Shown here piece by piece: positions 30,385 through 40,162 of a stretch of DNA of 64,000 nucleotides. Below the pieces are notes generated by a model. That model was not told the DNA's origin and did not search any database. It saw only the letters and a program-made list of their open reading frames with translations. Position 1 is the first letter of the stretch. Each line of letters opens with the position of its first letter. The stretch is from Burkholderia glumae LMG 2196 = ATCC 33617 (GTDB lineage Bacteria; Pseudomonadota; Gammaproteobacteria; Burkholderiales; Burkholderiaceae). Made by a program: the position numbers and the translations under genes. The DNA lies in contig NZ_CP009435.1 in assembly GCF_000960995.1 (NCBI RefSeq), positions 1,612,001 to 1,676,000 of the forward strand, given 5' to 3'.

Positions 30385-30714
30385 ATGGAAATCATCAATC
30401 ACACCGTGATCAACGTGATCATCTTCGTGCTGGCCGTCTACGTCGGCTACCACGTGGTCTGGAACGTCACCCCGGCACTGCACACGCCGCTGATGGCCGT
30501 CACCAACGCGATCTCGGCGATCGTGATCGTCGGCGCGATGCTGGCCGCGGCGCTGACCGTCGGCGCCACCGGCAAGGTGTTCGGCACCATCGCGGTGGCG
30601 CTCGCGGCCGTCAACGTGTTCGGCGGCTTCCTCGTCACGCGGCGCATGCTGGAGATGTTCCGCAAGAAGGAGCCCAAGCGCGGCGGCGCGGCGGGCAAGG
30701 AGGGCGCGCAATGA
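30385..30714 (+). CDS. pntAB: NAD(P) transhydrogenase subunit alpha part 2 (membrane domain IIa)
   Basis: A 109-residue membrane protein with three to four hydrophobic helices that form part of the proton channel, ending in a basic Lys-rich tail. GAGGAG precedes the ATG. It overlaps pntB by 4 nt (ATGA), ensuring matched synthesis of the membrane halves. Confidence 0.93.
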   Translation: MEIINHTVINVIIFVLAVYVGYHVVWNVTPALHTPLMAVTNAISAIVIVGAMLAAALTVGATGKVFGTIAVALAAVNVFGGFLVTRRMLEMFRKKEPKRGGAAGKEGAQ

Positions 30715-32165
30715 GCCTGAACCTCGTCACGCTGCTGTACCTGGTCGCCTCGGTCTGCTTTATCCAGGCGCTGAAGGGCCTGTCGAATCCGAAGAGCGCG
30801 CGCCGCGGCAACCTGTTCGGCATGGTCGGCATGGCGATCGCGATGCTCACCACGGTCGCGCTGATCGCGAAGCAGGCCGCCTGGCTCGGCGCGAACCTGC
30901 CGCTCGGGCTCGCGCTGGTGCTCGGCGCGCTGGTGGTGGGCGGCGCGGTGGGCGCCTATGTGGCCGCGCGCGTCGAAATGACGAAGATGCCCGAGCTGGT
31001 GGCCGCGATGCACTCGCTGATCGGCCTCGCGGCGGTCTCGATCGCCTACGCGGTGGTGGCCGAGCCGGAGGCGTTCGGGCTGGTGCCGCAGGATGCCGTC
31101 GCGGCGAACTTCATCCCCTACGGCAACCGCATCGAGCTGTTCATCGGCACCTTCGTCGGCGCGATCACGTTCTCGGGCTCGGTGATCGCGTTCGGCAAGC
31201 TGTCCGGCAAGTACCGGTTCCGGCTGTTCCAGGGCGCGCCGGTGGTCTATCCGGGCCAGCACCTGATCAACCTGATGCTCGCGCTCGGCATGCTCGGCTT
31301 CGGCGTGCTGTTCTTCCTCACCCAGTCGTGGCTGCCGTTCATCATCATGACGGCGATCGCCTTCGCGCTCGGCGTGCTGATCATCATCCCGATCGGCGGC
31401 GCGGACATGCCGGTGGTGGTGTCGATGCTCAATTCCTACTCGGGATGGGCCGCGGCCGGGATCGGCTTCTCGCTGAACAACCCGATGCTGATCATCGCCG
31501 GCTCGCTGGTGGGCTCGTCGGGGGCGATCCTCTCGTACATCATGTGCCATGCGATGAACCGCTCGTTCTTCAACGTGATCCTGGGCGGCTTCGGCGGCGA
31601 GGCGGCAGCAGCCGGCGCGGGGGCCGCGAAGGAGCAGCGGCCGGTGAAGTCGGGCTCGGCCGACGACGCGGCGTTCATGCTCGGCAATGCCGAGACGGTG
31701 GTGATCGTGCCGGGCTACGGCCTGGCCGTGGCGCGCGCGCAGCATGCGCTGAAGGAGCTGACCGACAAGCTGGTCGCCAAGGGCATCGACGTGCGCTACG
31801 CGATCCATCCGGTGGCCGGGCGCATGCCGGGGCACATGAACGTGCTGCTGGCCGAGGCCGAGGTGCCGTACGACCTCGTCTACGAGATGGACGACATCAA
31901 CAACGAGTTCGGGCAGACCGACGTGGTGCTGGTGCTCGGCGCCAACGACGTGGTGAACCCGGCCGCGAAGAACGATCCGGCCTCGCCGATCGCCGGCATG
32001 CCGATCCTCGAGGCCTACAAGGCGCGCACCGTGATCGTCAACAAGCGCTCGATGGCCTCGGGCTACGCCGGGCTCGACAACGAGCTGTTCTACATGGACA
32101 AGACCATGATGGTGTTCGGCGACGCCAAGAAGGTGGTCGAGGACATGGTGAAGGCGGTCGAATAG
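30711..32165 (+). CDS. pntB: NAD(P) transhydrogenase subunit beta
   Basis: 484 residues. Membrane domain IIb has about nine helices (to about residue 285), and the C-terminal domain III binds NADP(H). The domain III fingerprint is [21 protein letters not shown], followed by [18 protein letters not shown] and the [10 protein letters not shown] loop. It completes pntAA-AB-B. No terminator is evident in the 15 nt before the convergent pseudogene. Confidence 0.96.
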   Translation: MSLNLVTLLYLVASVCFIQALKGLSNPKSARRGNLFGMVGMAIAMLTTVALIAKQAAWLGANLPLGLALVLGALVVGGAVGAYVAARVEMTKMPELVAAMHSLIGLAAVSIAYAVVAEPEAFGLVPQDAVAANFIPYGNRIELFIGTFVGAITFSGSVIAFGKLSGKYRFRLFQGAPVVYPGQHLINLMLALGMLGFGVLFFLTQSWLPFIIMTAIAFALGVLIIIPIGGADMPVVVSMLNSYSGWAAAGIGFSLNNPMLIIAGSLVGSSGAILSYIMCHAMNRSFFNVILGGFGGEAAAAGAGAAKEQRPVKSGSADDAAFMLGNAETVVIVPGYGLAVARAQHALKELTDKLVAKGIDVRYAIHPVAGRMPGHMNVLLAEAEVPYDLVYEMDDINNEFGQTDVVLVLGANDVVNPAAKNDPASPIAGMPILEAYKARTVIVNKRSMASGYAGLDNELFYMDKTMMVFGDAKKVVEDMVKAVE

Positions 32166-32180
32166 CGCCGCGCGCGCCGC

Positions 32181-32819
32181 TCAGTGGCTGCCGCGCTCCA
32201 CGGTGCGCAGGAAATCGGCGAGCCGGCGCCCCGCGACGTCGGGATAGACCTCGCAGGCCACGATGCCGCGCATCCGCGCGAGGTCGAAATTGCGGAACGC
32301 GCCGCGCAGCTCGCACCAGGCGGCCACCGTCCACTGCCCGCCCCAGTACGCCATGCCGAGCGGCCAGACGCGCCGCTCGCTCGGCGCATCCCGCTTGTCG
32401 CGATAGGAAAGGCGCACGACGCGCCGGCCGTCGATGGCCAGCTGAAGCGCGTCGACGGCCTCGCGGAACGCCGCGTCCACGTGGATCGACGGCGCGAACA
32501 GGGGCAGGCGGTCGAGCGCGACGCGCTTGTCGGCCGGCATCGCCGAGGCGATCTTGGCGAGCGCCGAGCGTGCCCCGCCCGCCAGGGTCGCGCCGCCCCA
32601 CGATTCGAGCATGCGCGCGCCGGCCGCGAGCGCCGCCAGCTCCTCGCTGGTGAAGGTCAGCGGCGGCAGGTGCGCGGCGCGGTTCAGGCGGTAGCCGATC
32701 CCCGCCTCGCCCTCGATCGGCACGCCCGACAGCTGCAGGTCGCGGACGTCGCGATAGACCGTGCGCGGCGATACCGACAGCCATTCGGCCAGCTGCTGCG
32801 CGGTGGCCAGGCGCCGCCC
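32181..32819 (-). pseudogene. YafY-type WYL-domain transcriptional regulator lacking its start (remnant)
   Basis: About 212 residues of a DeoR-HTH plus WYL regulator. The recognition-helix region is TAQQLAEWLSVSPRTVYRDVRDLQ, then a linker GYRLNRAAHLPPLTFTSEE, and the WYL domain follows. The first 15-20 residues, including the start and helix 1, are absent. The frame instead runs straight into sequence that encodes a VOC protein in another frame. No in-frame ATG or GTG with a ribosome site exists near the junction (about 32817-32835). Either an ancestral deletion fused two neighbouring genes, or the GC-rich junction contains a sequence error. Confidence 0.7.
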
Positions 32820-33130
32820 GCGCGCCGCGCGCGTTCGAGCGCGGCCGACACCGATGCGTGCGCGTTCAGGTAGACGAGCGCGCCGGCCGTGCCCGGCGTG
32901 CTGCCGTGCGGGTCCTGCACGAGGCCGCCGTCGCTGGCCTTGGCGCCGGCGGCACCGAACATCGCCATCGGCACGCCGCCCGAGATCTCGCGCCGCAGCG
33001 TCGTGTCGAGCATCGATTCGTAAAAGCGCGTGGCCCGATCGAGATCGAGGACGGGAATGCTGAACCAGGCGAGCGTGCGCGGGGCGTGGGCGGCCGGGGT
33101 GGCGGTGGTCTGGGCGGCGGTCGAGGTCAT
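32820..33130 (-). pseudogene. VOC (glyoxalase/bleomycin-resistance) family protein truncated at its C-terminus
   Basis: Begins with AAGGAG and ATG at 33130 (MTSTAAQ). About 100 residues of a VOC metallo-fold follow (LAWFSIPVLDLDRATRFYESML, LVQDPHGSTPGTAGALVYLNA). After ALERARRAGG the similarity stops, and the frame runs on to 32684 through bases that encode a regulator in a different frame. The usual last 25-30 residues (second metal glutamate and the GNVVGLH-type end) are missing. It is likely non-functional, or a frameshifted product with an Arg/Ser-rich tail. Confidence 0.7.
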
Positions 33131-33192
33131 CGGTGGCTCCTTGGCAGGGTGGGATCGCATCGATCGGATGTGGCAGGCGCAGTGTGGCGCAG

Positions 33193-33220
33193 GGCTGCTG
33201 ACACCGTGCTGTCAGCAGCC
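33193..33220. promoter_or_regulatory. 11-bp perfect palindrome upstream of the VOC gene (candidate YafY operator)
   Basis: GGCTGCTGACA, a 6-nt spacer and TGTCAGCAGCC, 63 bp before the VOC start codon. Its place and dimer-type symmetry fit an operator for the adjacent WYL/YafY-type regulator. The rest of 33221-33411 holds only a GC hairpin downstream of the next gene's stop. Confidence 0.55.
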
Positions 33221-33411
33221 GGCGGCGGCCGCGCGGACCGACTCGCTGCGGCGGGGCGCTGGCGGGAACGCGACGCCAAGCGTGCGGCCCGGCCCCGCCG
33301 CGTGAGCAGGACGGGGCGGGCGCGAGCCGAGAAGGGCGAACCAAGGGCCGGTCAAGGCCGGCCCTCGGGTCTGCTGCGATGGCGCGCCGAGGCGGCGCGC
33401 GCCGGCGGCGC

Positions 33412-34719
33412 CTAGGCGTCGCCGCCGGCCGCCTCGGCGCCCTGCGCGGGGCGCTGCCGCACGCTGCCCGCCACCACGTCGAAGCGGAACAGCCGGCATT
33501 CCAGTGCGCCGTTGAAGAGCGGGGTCTTCGCCGATTCGCGCAGGCGCAGCTGGCCCGGCAGCGAGCGGTCCGAGCTCAGCAGGAACGCCTGCCAGCCCGC
33601 GAAGCGCTGCTTCAGCGCGTTGCCGAGCGCGATGAAGAATTCGCCGTCGGGCGCGTCGGTGTGGGTGCGGCGGAACGCGTCGTCGTTGCCGCGATTGCGG
33701 CCGGTCTCGCGTGCGTCGCCGCGCGGGCCGCGCCCGCGCACCTCGATGCGCTCGCCATACGGCGGGTTTGCCACGATCAGCCCCGGCGTGTCGGTGGGCG
33801 GTGCCATGAAGCGCGCGTCGACCTGCTTGAGCGAAATAGCCGGCACGCCCGCGCGTTCGAGGTTCGCGCGCGCCTTGTCGAGCATGTCGCCGGAGATGTC
33901 GCTGCCGTACACCGGCAGCGCGGCGTGCCTGCCGCGCGCGGCGCGCTTGGCGTCCATCGCGGCCACCTTCAGCGTCTGCCACGCGGTGATGTCGTACTGC
34001 TTGAGCTTCTCGAAACCGAAGCGGCGCTCCACGCCCGGCGCCACGTCGAGCGCGATCTGGGCGGCCTCGGCGAGGAACGTGCCGCTGCCGCACATCGGAT
34101 CGTAGAGCGGCACGGCCGGGGTCCAGCCCGCCACGCGCAGGATGCCGGCCGCGAGGTTCTCGCGCAGCGGCGCCGCGCCCTTGTCGAGCCGCCAGCCGCG
34201 CTTGAACAGCGGCTCGCCGGAGGTGTCGAGGTAGAGCGTGCAGTGCGTCGCGGTCAGGAACGCGAACACGCGCACGTCGGGCTGGGCGGTGTCGATGCTC
34301 GGGCGTGCGCCGGTCTTCTCGCGCAGCCGGTCGCAGATCGCGTCCTTCACGCGCAGCGTCGCGAACTCGAGGCTCTTGAGCGGCGACTTGATCGCGGTGA
34401 CGTCCACCCGCAGCGTCTGGGTGGCGGCGAACCAGCGCTCCCACTGCTGTTCGAGCGCGAGCGCGTAGACGTCCTGCTCGCTGCGGTACGGCCGATCGGC
34501 GATCTTCAGCAGCACGCGGCTCGCGATGCGCGAATGCAGGTTCGCGGCCATGCCGGCCATCCAGCCGCCGCGAAAATGGACGCCGCCGGGCACCTGGGTG
34601 CCGGCCTCGAACGGCGCGCCGGCGATGCGCCGCGCGCCGATCTCGGCCAGTTCGGCCGCGAGCGCGGCCTCGAGGCCACGCGGGCAGGGAGCGAAGAAAT
34701 CGAATAGGGAGGAGGACAT
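33412..34719 (-). CDS. rlmL: rRNA (guanine-N2)-methyltransferase, RlmL type (THUMP + class I MTase)
   Basis: A 435-residue class I SAM-dependent RNA methyltransferase. An N-terminal THUMP/ferredoxin-like RNA-binding region (to about 160) is followed by motif I DPMCGSGTFLAEA and the catalytic NPPYGERI. It corresponds to the N-terminal RlmL half of E. coli RlmKL, which makes m2G2445 in 23S rRNA; the RlmK half is absent here. Start at MSSSLFDFF (34719); another Met 8 codons upstream is possible. The C-terminal 15 residues are variable. Confidence 0.83.
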   Translation of the reverse strand: MSSSLFDFFAPCPRGLEAALAAELAEIGARRIAGAPFEAGTQVPGGVHFRGGWMAGMAANLHSRIASRVLLKIADRPYRSEQDVYALALEQQWERWFAATQTLRVDVTAIKSPLKSLEFATLRVKDAICDRLREKTGARPSIDTAQPDVRVFAFLTATHCTLYLDTSGEPLFKRGWRLDKGAAPLRENLAAGILRVAGWTPAVPLYDPMCGSGTFLAEAAQIALDVAPGVERRFGFEKLKQYDITAWQTLKVAAMDAKRAARGRHAALPVYGSDISGDMLDKARANLERAGVPAISLKQVDARFMAPPTDTPGLIVANPPYGERIEVRGRGPRGDARETGRNRGNDDAFRRTHTDAPDGEFFIALGNALKQRFAGWQAFLLSSDRSLPGQLRLRESAKTPLFNGALECRLFRFDVVAGSVRQRPAQGAEAAGGDA

Positions 34720-34846
34720 GGGGCGGGGTGGCGAGGCGTGCAAAAGCCGTCATTGTACGCGGGCGGCGCCGCCGGCCCGGCGCGCGCCCGCGCGGCCCGG
34801 GCCGCCGGCATGCCGATGCGGCAGCGGCTCGCGCGCCGTGGCCGGT

Positions 34847-36967
34847 TCAGTGCGGACGCGTCTCGCGCTCGCCGCGGGCGGCGAGCGGCCAGATGAGGCT
34901 CAGCGGGTTCGCCCGCACGGCGCGCCCGATCGCGGCCAGCAACGCGCGCACCCGGGTCGGCCGCAGGCTGCGCGAGCGTACCGCCATCGTGAAGGCCAGC
35001 GCGAAGCTGACGGCGACGTTGAGCACCGCCATCGACAGCACGCCGGCCGCCGCCCACCACAGCTCGGCCGAGTCGAGCGCGCCCTTGCCGAGCACGCCGA
35101 GGGCCACACCGATCGAGCCGGCCGACAGCGTCACGTGGCGCACCTCGAAGCCGAACGCGAAGGCGCTGACGATCGCCGGCACCAGCCCGAGCATCATGCC
35201 GAGCCCGACGTTGCTGACCACCCCGGCCACGTTGCTGCGACAGAAGCGGGCCAGCCGCGCCGCGCCGGCCGCGCCGAGCGTGAGCCGCAGCCGGCGGTGC
35301 CAGGCGATCGCGTCGCCGACGCGGTGCAGCACGAACCAGTTGTCGGCCCAGCCCGCGACCAGGCTCGAGGCCCACAGCAGCACGCCGGTCAGCGCCGCGT
35401 AGACGGGCGTGGGCCCGAGCAGCGAGAACGAGCGCAGCGTGGCATGCGCCTTGGCCGGCGAGATCACGTCGGCGTGCAGCAGCGCGTGGGCGCCGAGCTG
35501 CACGGCGAGGCACACCGGCAGCACCACCAGCATGTTGCCGGTGATCGCGGCCGCCTGGGTGCGGATCAGCGCGATCACCGAGGCCACGAACTCGCGCATG
35601 CCCGCGTCGCTGCCGGTGCCGTCCAGCTCGCGCGCGAGCGTCGGGGCGGTCATCGCCGGCTGCTTGGTGGCGAGCGTGAAGTGCAGGAAGTGCATCAGGG
35701 TGAAGCTGGCCGCGTAGTTGAGCCCGGCCAGGAAGCCCTCGACCATCGCCTGCAGGTGGGCGCCGGTGATCCAGAACTTCACGCAGACGGTGGCCACCGT
35801 GACGAGCCCGCCGCCGGCGGCCATCCGCATCATCTTCAGGTAGTCGGCGCGGCCGCGCGTGATGTAGTGCTCGCCGGTGTCGGCATTGGTCTCGACCAGC
35901 TTGCGCGCGAACAGCGAGGTGCTGCTGCGCACCAGGTGCGCGACGCTCTGGCTGCTCAGGTTCGCGTCGATCAGCTCGGCGGTCAGGCGCGCCAGGCCGC
36001 GGCGGTCGTCGCGCGCCATCCAGGCGTTGAGCAGCGATTCGGCGCGCTGGATCCGCATGCGCATGCGCTCGACCTGGAACACGATGTCGACCGACACGCC
36101 GTTGCGATAGAGATGGGCCGAGACGTCGTCGGCCGATTCGCGGCATTCGTCGAGCAGCACGCGCAGATAGTTGACCTCGTGCAGCAGCCGGTCCGGCTCG
36201 CCGCCCTCGTCGACGGCCGCCTGCGCGGCCTCCACCGCCAGCATCGCGCGCATCAGGCGGTAGAACGGCTGCGCGTCGATCGGGCGGTGCGCGTCGTCGG
36301 CGGCGAGCCGGCTGCGCACTGTCTGTGACAGGCCGGTCGAGCTGATCTGGCAGCTCAGGTTGTGCAGCGCGGCCAGCAGGTCGCGCGAGAACGAGCCGGG
36401 CTGGTGGCGCTCGGCTTCGCTGACGTCGTGGCCGAACAGCTCCTGCAGGCGTGCCAGCAGGTCGTCGGGCAGCGCCTCGATCCAGGCGCCGTCGCCGGGC
36501 GCCGGGAACATCAGCGTGAACAGGGCGGCCAGCTCGCGGCGGTTCGGCGCCGGCGGGATCAGCGACGCGTCGATGCGCTCGAACAGCGCGCCGAAGAAGC
36601 CCGAGTGGACCGGCATGCCGGCGTCGCAGAGCAGCGAGATGGCGTCGGTCTCGCGCAGCAGCGCGCGCAGGATGCGTGCGACGTGGGTCTTCCAGGCGGG
36701 ATTGCGGTCGAGCACGTGCAGCACGTAGCGCAGCCGCGCGTGGGCGGTGGCCGTGGGCGAGCGCGGCTCGGCGGCGGCGCCGTCGGACGCGCCCGGCGTC
36801 TGCAGCGTGCCGTCGCGGCGCAGCCAGTGCGCGAGCTCGATCAGCCACTCGCTGCGCTCGGCGTAGGGCGCGTCGGCGTCGGCGTTCGCGAGCAGCGCGT
36901 CGAGCTGGTGGCTGGCGCTGCGCGAGGCGCGCCATTTCTTCAGGAGGATCGGCAGGGATCGGAACAT
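34847..36967 (-). CDS. Large membrane protein of the 'site-specific recombinase' family (PF10136)
   Basis: 706 residues. The first half (about 1-360) is soluble and helical. The second half contains repeated hydrophobic segments, for example around FTLMHFLHFTL, ITGNMLVVLPVCLAVQL and SNVGLGMMLGLVPAIV. Databases call this family 'site-specific recombinase', after a gonococcal gene. There is no tyrosine-recombinase R-H-R-Y set or serine-recombinase catalytic domain, and the membrane segments argue against a cytoplasmic DNA enzyme. I regard the function as unknown. It lies downstream of the pqi operon in the same direction. Confidence 0.75.
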   Translation of the reverse strand: MFRSLPILLKKWRASRSASHQLDALLANADADAPYAERSEWLIELAHWLRRDGTLQTPGASDGAAAEPRSPTATAHARLRYVLHVLDRNPAWKTHVARILRALLRETDAISLLCDAGMPVHSGFFGALFERIDASLIPPAPNRRELAALFTLMFPAPGDGAWIEALPDDLLARLQELFGHDVSEAERHQPGSFSRDLLAALHNLSCQISSTGLSQTVRSRLAADDAHRPIDAQPFYRLMRAMLAVEAAQAAVDEGGEPDRLLHEVNYLRVLLDECRESADDVSAHLYRNGVSVDIVFQVERMRMRIQRAESLLNAWMARDDRRGLARLTAELIDANLSSQSVAHLVRSSTSLFARKLVETNADTGEHYITRGRADYLKMMRMAAGGGLVTVATVCVKFWITGAHLQAMVEGFLAGLNYAASFTLMHFLHFTLATKQPAMTAPTLARELDGTGSDAGMREFVASVIALIRTQAAAITGNMLVVLPVCLAVQLGAHALLHADVISPAKAHATLRSFSLLGPTPVYAALTGVLLWASSLVAGWADNWFVLHRVGDAIAWHRRLRLTLGAAGAARLARFCRSNVAGVVSNVGLGMMLGLVPAIVSAFAFGFEVRHVTLSAGSIGVALGVLGKGALDSAELWWAAAGVLSMAVLNVAVSFALAFTMAVRSRSLRPTRVRALLAAIGRAVRANPLSLIWPLAARGERETRPH

Positions 36968-37165
36968 GGGCGGTCGATGGGTGGGCCACGGGGGCGGCGT
37001 CGCTCGGCGTCAAGCATCGTTAATCGATTGCGAAAACGCAAGGCGACCGGAGGCGGCGGCACCGGTTCCGCGCGCGATGAACAAGGATTGTCAAATCGGC
37101 GCGGCGCGGCGCGGCGACGAGCACGCGGCGGCCGTGGGCCGCCGGGCCGCGCGAACGAGCGCGGC

Positions 37166-37891
37166 TCAGCCCGCCTTCGGCGCGGCGCCGGGCTCGAGCG
37201 GGCAGCGCACCGCGGCCGGCGCTGCCGCGCCGTTCCTGGTGGAGACGCCGGCCGGCTGGGCCGCCATCGCCCGCACGCCGGCCGCGATCCGTTCGGCCAG
37301 CTCGCCGACGGCCTTGCGGTGGCCGGCCACCAGCGCGTCGTAGCCGGCGGCCACCGGCTCGCTGAGCGTGCTGCGGCAGGTCATGACCGATTGCGTCGCG
37401 AGCGAGCGCACGCTCCACACCGCATCGAGCGCGGCGCGCTCGCCGGGCCACGACTCGAAGCGCTGCACGTCGACGCTGACGCGATAGACGGGCACGCCCG
37501 GCGGCACCGCCGCGTCGGCCACGTCGATCGTGTCGAGCCGGCGCGTGAGCGCCGCCGACAGCGCGCGGCGAATCTCGTCGGCGGGCGGCGAGGCCCAGCG
37601 GCGCTCCTCGAGCACGTCCACGCGGGCCGCGTCGCGCTGCACCACGAACTGGGTCTTGGCGACCTGCTCGGGCACGCTGACGGCCGGCACCTGGATCAGG
37701 AAGGCCGGATTGGCCGGCATCGCGCGGCCGGCCGTCACCGTGGCCGGGTCGCCCGAGAGCGTGTAGAAGTGCGACGGCGGCGACGCGCAGCCGGTCGCGA
37801 GCGCGACGGCGGCGCTCGTCACGGCCGCGGCGAGCGCTTTCAGGCCGCCGGCCCGGGCGCGGCGAACGGAACGGGGCGTGCGGTCGGTCAT
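37166..37891 (-). CDS. pqiC: PqiC-like outer-membrane lipoprotein of the MCE transport system
   Basis: 241 residues. The signal peptide ends in the lipobox LATGC (Cys35). The domain beginning SHFYTLSG is the ABC-type transport auxiliary lipoprotein (PqiC/YmbA) fold. PqiC caps the PqiB needle at the outer membrane for lipid transport across the envelope. The ATG overlaps the pqiB stop by 4 nt. Confidence 0.88.
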   Translation of the reverse strand: MTDRTPRSVRRARAGGLKALAAAVTSAAVALATGCASPPSHFYTLSGDPATVTAGRAMPANPAFLIQVPAVSVPEQVAKTQFVVQRDAARVDVLEERRWASPPADEIRRALSAALTRRLDTIDVADAAVPPGVPVYRVSVDVQRFESWPGERAALDAVWSVRSLATQSVMTCRSTLSEPVAAGYDALVAGHRKAVGELAERIAAGVRAMAAQPAGVSTRNGAAAPAAVRCPLEPGAAPKAG

Positions 37892-39528
37892 TTCTGGTCT
37901 CCGGCTTTGCCGCGCAGCAGCGATTCGGGATGCCGCTCGAGATAGTCGGCAAGGTTGTTCAGGGTCCGCAGCGTGCGCGTGAGCTCCTTGAGCGCGCCGC
38001 GCACGTCGGACTGCAGCGGCGAATCCTGCTGCAGCGTCGCCTCGGCCGTCGTGAAGGTCTGCTTGGCGGCCGACAGCGTGTCGCGCGCCTGCGGCGCGAC
38101 CTGCGTGTCGAGCTGCTGGAACAGCTGGTCGGCATGCTTGAGCGCATCGTTGAGGTTGTTGCCGATCTGGTCGAACGGCACCTTGTCGAGCTTCTTGGCG
38201 ATGTCGGCCACCTGCAGCTGCAGCTCGTCGAGCGTGTTCGGCACGGTCGGCAGCTCCACCGGCTTGCGGCTCAGGTCGAGCTTGGCGCGCGGCGCCTTCG
38301 GGAAGAAGTCGACCGCCACGTAGAGCTGGCTCGTCAGCAGGTTGCCGGTGCGCAGCTGGCCGCGCAGGCCGTGCTCGACGAGGCTCCGCAGGATGTCCTG
38401 CTGCGCGGCCTCGCCCTGGCTCGCGACCAATTCGCGGAAGCGCTTGCCGAGCCGCTCCGGATAGATGTTCATGGTGACCGGCATCATGAAATTCTTGTGC
38501 TGCGGGTCGTATTCGATCCCGATGTTGGTGACGTTGCCGAGCACGATGCCGCGGAAGTCCACCGGCGCGCCCACCGACAGGCCGCGCAGCGACTGGTTGA
38601 AGTTCATCACCACGTCGACCGGCTGGCCGTCCGGGTCGCGCATCGCGTCGGCCTGGTCGGCACCGAGCCGGAACGTCGCGCCGTTCTTCACCGGCTCGCC
38701 GGCCGACTGGTTGGGCGGCGACTGGAACGCGAGGCCGCCGAGGATCACGGTGGCGAGCGACTGCGTGTTGAGCTTGAAGCCGCTCGAATCGAGCCGCAGG
38801 TCCACGCCGCTCGCCTGCCACCAGCGCGTGTTGGTTCCGACGTACTGGTCGTAGGGCGCATTGACGAACACGTTGAAGGTCACGCCCTTGCCGTCCTTGT
38901 CGAGCGAGAAGCCGACCACCTGGCCGACCTGCACGCGCCGGTAGTAGACCGGCGAGCCGATGTCCACCGAGCCGAGCGAATCGCCGCGCAGCACGTAGGA
39001 GGTGCCTTTCTCGTCACCGGTGACGGGCGGCGGCGTCTCGAGCCCGGCGAAGTCGGACTCGCTATCCGACGAGCGGCCCGCGTCCACGCCGATGTAGGCG
39101 CCCGACAGCAGCGTGTTGAGCCCCGACACGCCGCTCACGCCGACGCGCGGCCGCACCACCCAGAAGCGCGAGCCCTTCACTGCGAAGTCCTCGGCCTCCT
39201 TCTTCAGCTGCACGTTGACGAGCACGTGCGAGAGATCCTTCGAGAGCTTGATGGTCTTGACCGTGCCGATCTCGACGTCCTTGTACTTGACCTGGGTCTT
39301 GCCCGGTTCGAGCCCCTCGGCGCTGCGGAAGCTGATGGTGATCTCGGGGCCGCGGTCGAACACCGACTTCACGACCAGCCCGACGCCGATCAGCGCGGCC
39401 ACCAGCGGCACCAGCCAGACCAGCGACGGCAGCCAGCCGCTGCGCCGCGCAACCACGGGCGACGGCAGTTCGGGGCCGTCGGGGGGAGCCGCGTTCGGGT
39501 CGTGCTGCGGGCCTTGCGGACTATTCAT
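37888..39528 (-). CDS. pqiB: Intermembrane transport protein PqiB (MCE domains)
   Basis: 546 residues, the same length as E. coli PqiB. One N-terminal membrane helix (LVWLVPLVAALIGVGLVV, about 36-53) precedes three MCE/MlaD repeats, which open with similar phrases such as GPEITISFRSAEGLEPGKTQVKYKDVEIG. A coiled-coil C-terminus forms the long needle that bridges the periplasm. It overlaps pqiA2 by 8 nt. Confidence 0.92.
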   Translation of the reverse strand: MNSPQGPQHDPNAAPPDGPELPSPVVARRSGWLPSLVWLVPLVAALIGVGLVVKSVFDRGPEITISFRSAEGLEPGKTQVKYKDVEIGTVKTIKLSKDLSHVLVNVQLKKEAEDFAVKGSRFWVVRPRVGVSGVSGLNTLLSGAYIGVDAGRSSDSESDFAGLETPPPVTGDEKGTSYVLRGDSLGSVDIGSPVYYRRVQVGQVVGFSLDKDGKGVTFNVFVNAPYDQYVGTNTRWWQASGVDLRLDSSGFKLNTQSLATVILGGLAFQSPPNQSAGEPVKNGATFRLGADQADAMRDPDGQPVDVVMNFNQSLRGLSVGAPVDFRGIVLGNVTNIGIEYDPQHKNFMMPVTMNIYPERLGKRFRELVASQGEAAQQDILRSLVEHGLRGQLRTGNLLTSQLYVAVDFFPKAPRAKLDLSRKPVELPTVPNTLDELQLQVADIAKKLDKVPFDQIGNNLNDALKHADQLFQQLDTQVAPQARDTLSAAKQTFTTAEATLQQDSPLQSDVRGALKELTRTLRTLNNLADYLERHPESLLRGKAGDQK

Positions 39529-40162
39529 GGTGTTTTCCAGAGGTAACGACGTGATCCCAGATCAGGCGCGGATCGAACTGCATCGACGCGAGCATCGTCA
39601 GGATCACCACCGAGCCGAACGCGAGCGCGCCGGGGCCGGCCGTGATCTCGGCCAGCGACCGGAAGTGAACCAGCGCGACGGTCAGCGTGACGACGAAGAT
39701 GTCGAGCATCGACCAGCGGCCGATCCGCTCGACGATCCGGTACAGCCGGGTGCGCTGCATCGGCCGCCAGGCCGAGCGGCGCTGCACGCTGATGACGAGG
39801 ATCGTCAGCGCGCCGAGCTTGAGCATCGGCACCAGGATGCTGGCGACGAACACCACCACCGCGAGCGGCCAGTCGCCCGACACCCAGAAGTAGACGACGC
39901 CGCTCATGATGGTGTCTTCCTGGGCGCCGACGATCGAGGCGGTGCGCATGATCGGCAACAGATTCGCGGGAATATACAGGATCGCCGCGGCCAGCAGCAG
40001 CGCCCAGGTGCGCATGATGCTGTCCGGCGTGCGCAGGTGCAGCGGCGCGCCGCAACGCGCGCACGGCTCGGCGGGGTGCGCGTCGCGGCGCGCGAGCTTC
40101 TGCACCTGGCCGCAGGCGTGGCAGCTCGCCATGCCCCGGCTGGCTGCGGAGACGATCTTCAT
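39521..40162 (-). CDS. pqiA: PqiA-type membrane protein, second half
   Basis: 213 residues. It has a cysteine zinc-ribbon-like start (CHACG...CARCG) and a PqiA domain of four membrane helices (for example MRTWALLLAAAILYIPANLLPI). E. coli PqiA (417 residues) is one chain containing two such domains; here they are separate genes. The 4-nt overlap with the upstream copy keeps them coupled. Confidence 0.87.
   Translation of the reverse strand: MKIVSAASRGMASCHACGQVQKLARRDAHPAEPCARCGAPLHLRTPDSIMRTWALLLAAAILYIPANLLPIMRTASIVGAQEDTIMSGVVYFWVSGDWPLAVVVFVASILVPMLKLGALTILVISVQRRSAWRPMQRTRLYRIVERIGRWSMLDIFVVTLTVALVHFRSLAEITAGPGALAFGSVVILTMLASMQFDPRLIWDHVVTSGKHHE

Noticed and set aside
34847..36967. Mobile-element signal from the 'site-specific recombinase' family name
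   Set aside because: No recombinase catalytic residues, no attachment sites, repeats or cargo genes around it. The protein is membrane-embedded and the region is ordinary core genome.
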